18,468 nucleotides of DNA from CAZAGD01 sp049699975 (GTDB lineage: Bacteria; Desulfobacterota; SM23-61): positions 1-18,468 of the forward strand of contig JBNAWB010000054.1 in assembly GCA_049699975.1 (NCBI GenBank), read 5' to 3'. How positions within the stretch are numbered: the first letter of the stretch is position 1; the number at the start of each line of letters is the position of its first letter. The position numbers and the translations under genes were made by a program. This document shows, in pieces, positions 14,774-18,468 of this stretch. The notes below the pieces were generated by a model. That model was not told where the DNA came from, did not search any database, and worked only from the letters and a program-made list of their open reading frames with translations.

Positions 14774-17041
14774 TTATTTCGTGGTTACGGAATATACTCC
14801 ATCCCAATCAGGGGGTGGTGGGTTCTTCATTAGCATTTGGCATCTTTCCATATAAAGTTTACTCGGTTCATCTCCAGGAAACTTTTGCCAAATATTTTTC
14901 CAGATTGCTTCGGCTTCTGACCATTGCCGATTGTGGTAGGCGGTCAGGGCCGCCTGAAATTCCTGGACTAACTCCCTTTGTTCAGCAGTGGCGGCGGAGG
15001 AACGAGCAAGCAGCTCATAGATCCGCACTGGCTGATCTTTTCCCTTCACCCGCACTAAATCCAATTCTCGCCCCAAGATTTCTCCCTGGACCAAAGAATA
15101 AGTAAATTCACTAATAATAATACTCGTGCCGTATAATTTATTCAAACCTTCTAAGCGGGAGGCCAAGTTGACGCTATCCCCCATTACTGTATAATCAAAA
15201 CGCTTCTCTGATCCCATGTTGCCCACTACCATAGGGCCAGTATTAATGCCTATCCCAATATTTAAAATGGGCATTCCTTGGTCCCGCCATTTTTCGCGCC
15301 AGGTACGCAATTCGGCCACCATATCTAAAGCTGTATAGCAGGCGAGTAGAGGATGATTTGGTTTTTCTAAAGGTGCTCCCCAAATAGCCATGATGGCATC
15401 TCCTATATATTTATCTAAAAGACCATCATATTTAAAAATAATATCGGTCATCTTGTTCAAATATTCATTTAAAAACTTAACTAAATTTTCGGGAGACAAT
15501 TGCTCAGAAAAGCTGGTAAATCCGCGAATATCGCTGAAAAGTACAGTTAGCTCTTTTTTCTCCCCTCCTAACTTTAACTTTTCTGGGTTCTTTAGCATCT
15601 GCTCCACGACTGCCGGACTAAGGTAATACTGAAAAGCACCTCGGATTTTCTTCTTTTCTTTTTCTTCCGTTAGGTAACGATAGACAGTTAAGGCTAAGTT
15701 GGTCAAAAGTATGTTGGCTAAAGGATAGACCATGTTTATCCAGAGGCCTTTATATTTAAACAAATAGTAAGCAATTAAAGGGAAAAGAATAAAAAGGAGG
15801 CCAGCGTTAATCGTCCCCCAAATGGCTTTAGTTTTGGGCAAAATTAAGCCCAATATAACGCCTACGCTAATAATAATGATGATATCAAAAATAGTCACCC
15901 AATTAGGTCGATAAAGGAATTGCTGTTTGAGGATCGTATCAATGATATTCGCATGGATTTCTAAGCCCGGAAAAACCTGACTAAAAGGGGTGACGCGCAT
16001 ATCATAAATGCCCATAGCTGTAGCGCCAATGAGCACAATTTTATCTTGAAAAATTTCTTTGGGAATCCGACCATGGAGAATATCAGTTATGGAATAATGG
16101 GGGAAAGTTTTAGGTGGGCCACAATAATTAATCAATAATCTTCCTTCTTCATTAACAGGAATAGAGATTTCTCCCAGCCTAACTTTCTCCACTCCGAACT
16201 CTGCTAACTGCAGTAACAAAGGTGGCCCATCTAAAAATTTTTGCAGAACAGCTAAGCTTATTGGACAAAAATATTTCCCTTCATATTTAATCACTAAAGG
16301 AGCCCAGCGCACTGTCCCATCCCGATCAGGAAAAATATTAAAAAAACCTGCTCCTTGGGCAGCCGCGGAGATGACCGGTATATTCATCTGGATATCTTCG
16401 GCCTCAAATACATAAGCCCCTTGGGCTTGGGTGGATGAATATCTTACTAAATTATAGGCCGACAGAGTGCTCAGACCTTCGGCATGTTTTTCTTGGGCAG
16501 CAGACTCGCCCGAAGAAAAAAGAAAGAAATATCCTAAAATGGCCCGCTGTGAATTGGCTACCGATTGAGCAAGCATTTGGTCATGATCAGCCATGGCCAA
16601 AGCTTGGGCAAGGTACTTTTCTAATTCGGAGTTCTTGATATGGGCTTCTTTTATTTTTTGGGCAATATCCAGCAAAATTTTCAATTCTGAATTTTGATCA
16701 GGTTCTGCCCACACTAAATCGAGACCTATGACCTTCGGTTTATATTGGGTCAGGATATCTAGCAGGCGCGCCATAACAGTCCTTGGCCAGGGCCAGCGGC
16801 CGAGCTCATCCAGAGACTTTTCATCGATGGTCACCAAGACTATTTTTTCACTAGTAGATATTTTCCCCCGCGTGAGGAAGCGTAAATCTAAGGTCTTCAA
16901 TTCTAAGAGGTACAAGAAATCCGGATCAATATAAAAAATAATTAATACCGCTAAGGTAGTAAAAAGCGCTATTTTAATTCCTGAAATTCGCCAAATCTTC
17001 AGCTTTTCACCTTCTGCAAAAATTTTAAAAAAGTTTAACAA
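14774..17041 (-). CDS. CHASE2-domain class III adenylate cyclase
   Basis: About 755 residues from TTG at 17041. A first membrane helix (about 23-38) is followed by an extracytoplasmic CHASE2 sensor (about 45-375), three membrane helices (about 384-402, 409-427, 434-454), a class III nucleotide cyclase domain (about 494-674) and a TPR-like C-terminal tail. Metal-binding D504 (FSDIRGFT) and D548 (YIGDAIMAIWG), and N625/R629 (GDSVNLASR), are present, so it should make cAMP. The signal sensed is unknown. The open frame runs on to an ATG at 17224, but that part carries a dispersed repeat and has no family-like sequence. TTG at 17041 has AGG seven bases upstream; the exact start is uncertain. The gene abuts mlaE and heads the minus-strand run. 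Confidence 0.92.
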   Translation of the reverse strand: MLNFFKIFAEGEKLKIWRISGIKIALFTTLAVLIIFYIDPDFLYLLELKTLDLRFLTRGKISTSEKIVLVTIDEKSLDELGRWPWPRTVMARLLDILTQYKPKVIGLDLVWAEPDQNSELKILLDIAQKIKEAHIKNSELEKYLAQALAMADHDQMLAQSVANSQRAILGYFFLFSSGESAAQEKHAEGLSTLSAYNLVRYSSTQAQGAYVFEAEDIQMNIPVISAAAQGAGFFNIFPDRDGTVRWAPLVIKYEGKYFCPISLAVLQKFLDGPPLLLQLAEFGVEKVRLGEISIPVNEEGRLLINYCGPPKTFPHYSITDILHGRIPKEIFQDKIVLIGATAMGIYDMRVTPFSQVFPGLEIHANIIDTILKQQFLYRPNWVTIFDIIIIISVGVILGLILPKTKAIWGTINAGLLFILFPLIAYYLFKYKGLWINMVYPLANILLTNLALTVYRYLTEEKEKKKIRGAFQYYLSPAVVEQMLKNPEKLKLGGEKKELTVLFSDIRGFTSFSEQLSPENLVKFLNEYLNKMTDIIFKYDGLLDKYIGDAIMAIWGAPLEKPNHPLLACYTALDMVAELRTWREKWRDQGMPILNIGIGINTGPMVVGNMGSEKRFDYTVMGDSVNLASRLEGLNKLYGTSIIISEFTYSLVQGEILGRELDLVRVKGKDQPVRIYELLARSSAATAEQRELVQEFQAALTAYHNRQWSEAEAIWKNIWQKFPGDEPSKLYMERCQMLMKNPPPPDWDGVYSVTTK

Positions 17042-17154
17042 ATTAAACCTATAAAAGCAACGAATAACTGCTCCAGGTCTTGGGTAGGGTCCCTTTATTC
17101 TCCTCTTCTTTATTCCCCTCTCCCGTTGAGACTGGGTCCCAATGGTGAAAAAGA

Positions 17155-17180
17155 GGCAGAGGCAGGCCAGAGGCAGGCAT
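17155..17180 (+). repeat. Dispersed GC-rich repeat, copy C (left arm of inverted pair)
   Basis: GGCAGAGGCAGGCCAGAGGC, continuing to GGCAT. It matches the reverse complement of 17333-17358 at 24 of 26 positions, forming an inverted pair about 150 bases apart. Confidence 0.75.
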
Positions 17181-17332
17181 GAAGGAAGAAGCATCGGCGG
17201 GAGAAGAAGGTATCCAAAATTCATCAGCGATTTTCCGCAAAGGGAGGGCGGATCATTAAACTAAGCAATATGATTAAGCTACTAAATCCGCCCGCAGCTA
17301 TGGAAGATTCACTGCCTCATGATTCTGAATGA

Positions 17333-17358
17333 ATGCCTGCCTCCGGCCTGCCTCTGGC
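17333..17358 (-). repeat. Dispersed GC-rich repeat, copy D (right arm of inverted pair)
   Basis: ATGCCTGCCTCCGGCCTGCC on the plus strand, continuing to TCTGGC. It is the inverted partner of 17155-17180. The sequence is itself an internal near-duplication of a CCTGCCTC unit. Confidence 0.75.
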
Positions 17359-17569
17359 CCTTTAACCAAAAGTTAGCTATTTATTAATTATGACACAGTC
17401 CCGTTGGGGAGAGGGTGCAGCGAGAGGTTCATTTAAAAATTCTTATAATAATCCCACCGTTCAGTGATGGATTAAATTAAGAAAAACAAATAAGTTGAAA
17501 TGGCTCAGGATCTATGGCAAAATTAATATATTAAAACTAATTTCGAGAAAAATTTTAGAGAGATTAATT

Positions 17570-17743
17570 ATGGAAAGTGATCCTTTAGAGGAAAAGAAAA
17601 GGCCCATATGCTTCGGTGATGAGGCTAAATTCGTAAATTATTTGGAAAACAGTGCGCCGGATTGCGAATGCGCTAAATGTCCGAGTGAAAATGAATGTGG
17701 AGAGTATATCTTATTAAAATGTTCTCGCGAATTAATATTCTAA
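17570..17743 (+). CDS. Small Cys-rich protein, unknown function
   Basis: A 57-residue protein with six cysteines (C14, C32, C34, C37, C43, C51). It has a KRPICFGDEAKF N-terminal part and a CECAKCPSENEC centre, suggesting a small metal (Zn or Fe-S) binding fold. Similar short proteins with a PICFG motif followed by CxxC pairs seem familiar from deltaproteobacteria, but I cannot name a family. The ATG at 17570 is chosen because AGAGAG precedes it and the upstream extension to 17495 is not protein-like. Its end overlaps the next gene by 25 bases. Confidence 0.65.
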   Translation: MESDPLEEKKRPICFGDEAKFVNYLENSAPDCECAKCPSENECGEYILLKCSRELIF

Positions 17744-18258
17744 ATAAAATTTTTGTTTACCTCTTTCTCTATTTTTTCTTAGCAGGGTTTAGTTGCCCTT
17801 TTCTCGCTTCTGCTCAGAATCTGGAATCCCCTATTTTAGGGGACAAAAAGCCTATTTATGCCGTGCTTAAAGATGAAAGAGGGGAAATAATAGAAGGCTT
17901 CTTAAAATCTGGCCTTGAAGAACTCTTGGTGCAAACAAAAGACAACCAGGAAAAGCTCATCCCCATTAAATATATTAAATCTATCACCTTGGAAAAAACA
18001 AAAAGCTTGCTTCCTGAAGAGGCTTCTAAAAAAGAAGCAACCTACACAGTCCGCTTAGAAAATAGCCAGGAAATTTACACCTTAAAAAAGAAATATACTT
18101 TTAGCCTTAATACCAACGTGGGCCTGGTGACTAAGACCATCGATCCAGAAATGGTCAATAGAATTTTGAATAAAGACCAATCCGCTCTCAAATCCGAAGA
18201 CGACAAGCCTTTTCTGCAGGAGAAAAGCATCGTCTTCAGCCTGGAGTTCAAATTTTGA
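17719..18258 (+). CDS. Exported protein of unknown function
   Basis: A 179-residue protein with a clear signal peptide: basic start MFSRINILNK, hydrophobic core, and a probable cleavage after ASA at about residue 32. The mature part has short beta-rich stretches (for example VLKDERGEIIEGFLKSGLEE and LIPIKYIKSITLEK), which look like a small SH3/Sm-like barrel repeat, then a charged C-terminus ending SLEFKF. No family was recognised. The frame is open from ATG 17695, but 17719 gives the better signal peptide. The TGA stop is immediately followed by the first base of tRNA-Thr. Confidence 0.75.
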   Translation: MFSRINILNKIFVYLFLYFFLAGFSCPFLASAQNLESPILGDKKPIYAVLKDERGEIIEGFLKSGLEELLVQTKDNQEKLIPIKYIKSITLEKTKSLLPEEASKKEATYTVRLENSQEIYTLKKKYTFSLNTNVGLVTKTIDPEMVNRILNKDQSALKSEDDKPFLQEKSIVFSLEFKF

Positions 18259-18333
18259 GCCGACGTAGCTCAGTGGTAGAGCAGCCGATTCGTAATCGGC
18301 TGGTCGCGAGTTCAAATCTCGCCGTCGGCTCCA
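18259..18333 (+). tRNA. tRNA-Thr (anticodon CGT)
   Basis: The acceptor stem pairs GCCGACG with CGTCGGC, the discriminator is T and CCA is encoded. The anticodon stem GCCGA/TCGGC encloses TTCGTAA, giving anticodon CGT for threonine codon ACG. D-arm (AGCTCAGTGGTAGAGC) and T-arm (GAGTTCAAATCTC) features are normal. The gene begins directly after the stop codon of the preceding CDS, so the two may share a transcript. Confidence 0.97.
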
Positions 18334-18356
18334 AAGATTTCAATAACTTATCCTTC

Positions 18357-18467
18357 TTAAGCATTTGCTAAGACCTCCAAATTGTGCACTTTTTGTGCAC
18401 TCGACTCGCCATTCATTTCTGATTTAACCCATATTTCAGGAATAACTTGCGGGTCAAGCCTCGAATC
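18357..18467 (-). CDS. Possible C-terminal end of an unknown gene (partial)
   Basis: A 36-codon open frame runs in from the right edge on the minus strand and stops with TAA at 18359-18357. It reads RLDPQVIPEIWVKSEMNGES and continues to LEVLANA. Composition and codon choice look protein-like, but the piece is too short to identify. Its position just beyond a tRNA would suit an integrase, yet no catalytic motif is visible. An inverted word GTGCAC-TTTTT-GTGCAC (about 18384-18400) lies inside it. Confidence 0.3.
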   Translation of the reverse strand, partial: DSRLDPQVIPEIWVKSEMNGESSAQKVHNLEVLANA

Positions 18468-18468
18468 C

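Larger units (their letters stand above)
17042..17569. other. Divergent intergenic region with inverted repeats
   Basis: This region separates the minus-strand run from the rightward small genes and must hold the promoters for both. It carries two inverted copies of a 26-bp GC-rich repeat (17155-17180 and 17333-17358). Outside them is a second imperfect inverted pair with a GGGAGAGGG core (about 17112-17131 and 17397-17415). An inner GGGCGGAT/ATCCGCCC pair (about 17247-17292) could form a stem. A TATAAT hexamer at 17444-17449 is a possible -10 for the rightward genes, but no matching -35 is visible. No gene is supported. Confidence 0.6.

Noticed and set aside
14772..14807. Longer mlaE start at TTG 14807
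   Set aside because: It overlaps the end of the cyclase, has no ribosome binding site and adds residues unlike the family; ATG 14771 is directly after the cyclase stop.
17042..17224. N-terminal extension of the cyclase up to ATG 17224
   Set aside because: These 61 codons contain the dispersed repeat and a REP-like word, show no CHASE2-like sequence, and the first membrane helix of the family begins well after them.
18082..18315. Minus-strand open frame across the exported protein gene and tRNA-Thr
   Set aside because: It runs through a tRNA gene and the antisense of a signal-peptide protein; a chance frame.

Overview
This window reads as a piece of a metagenome-assembled or draft genome from an anaerobic diderm (Gram-negative type) bacterium, most like the Desulfobacterota ('deltaproteobacteria'). 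The reasons are: a TmcC/HmcE-like plus DsrK-like membrane redox pair; a complete MCE/Mla lipid-transport module, which requires an outer membrane; a CHASE2-type adenylate cyclase; a stand-alone IMP cyclohydrolase; and a selenide, water dikinase whose catalytic residue is encoded by an in-frame TGA (selenocysteine). The taxonomy is inference, since no rRNA is present. A 100-N run marks a scaffold gap inside a tandem-repeat coding region.

Layout: (i) 161-237, tRNA-Pro(CGG) with a clear sigma70-type promoter. (ii) 437-2972 (+), a two-gene membrane electron-transfer module (NarI/DsrM-like heme b protein, then a DsrK/HdrD-like Fe-S protein) whose reading frames overlap. (iii) 3115-4302 (+), a CaiB/BaiF family III CoA-transferase, whose 3' end overlaps the 3' end of the opposing tsaC. 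(iv) 17041 down to 4295 (-), eleven genes on one strand, mostly touching or overlapping: CHASE2 adenylate cyclase, mlaE, mlaF, mlaD, an aromatic-Pro repeat lipoprotein, selD (with Sec), purH (cyclohydrolase domain only), purD, purE, an acyl-CoA synthetase and tsaC. The one long interruption is 303 bp between purH and purD. (v) 17042-17569, non-coding, with an inverted pair of a GC-rich dispersed repeat. (vi) 17570-18258 (+), a small Cys-rich protein overlapping an exported protein of unknown function, abutting tRNA-Thr(CGT) at 18259-18333; a possible gene end enters from the right edge.

How the parts may work together: MlaE (permease), MlaF (ATPase) and MlaD (MCE protein with a repeat-extended periplasmic tail) form the inner-membrane part of a phospholipid transporter. 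Directly after mlaD lies a lipoprotein built of about two dozen aromatic/WP-rich short repeats; its position suggests it is an envelope partner of this transporter, and it is my best candidate for something undescribed. The cyclase just upstream of mlaE could tie envelope state to cAMP. The acyl-CoA synthetase, CoA-transferase and the quinone-linked redox pair are compatible with growth on fatty or organic acids. selD supplies selenophosphate and itself needs the Sec machinery.

Main corrections to a naive gene call: selD begins 24 codons upstream of its apparent start, through a TGA; the repeat lipoprotein begins 56 codons upstream of its apparent start, probably at a rare ATT codon; mlaD is one gene split only by the placeholder gap; and the start codons of the DsrK-like gene, mlaE, the cyclase and the last exported protein should be moved downstream.
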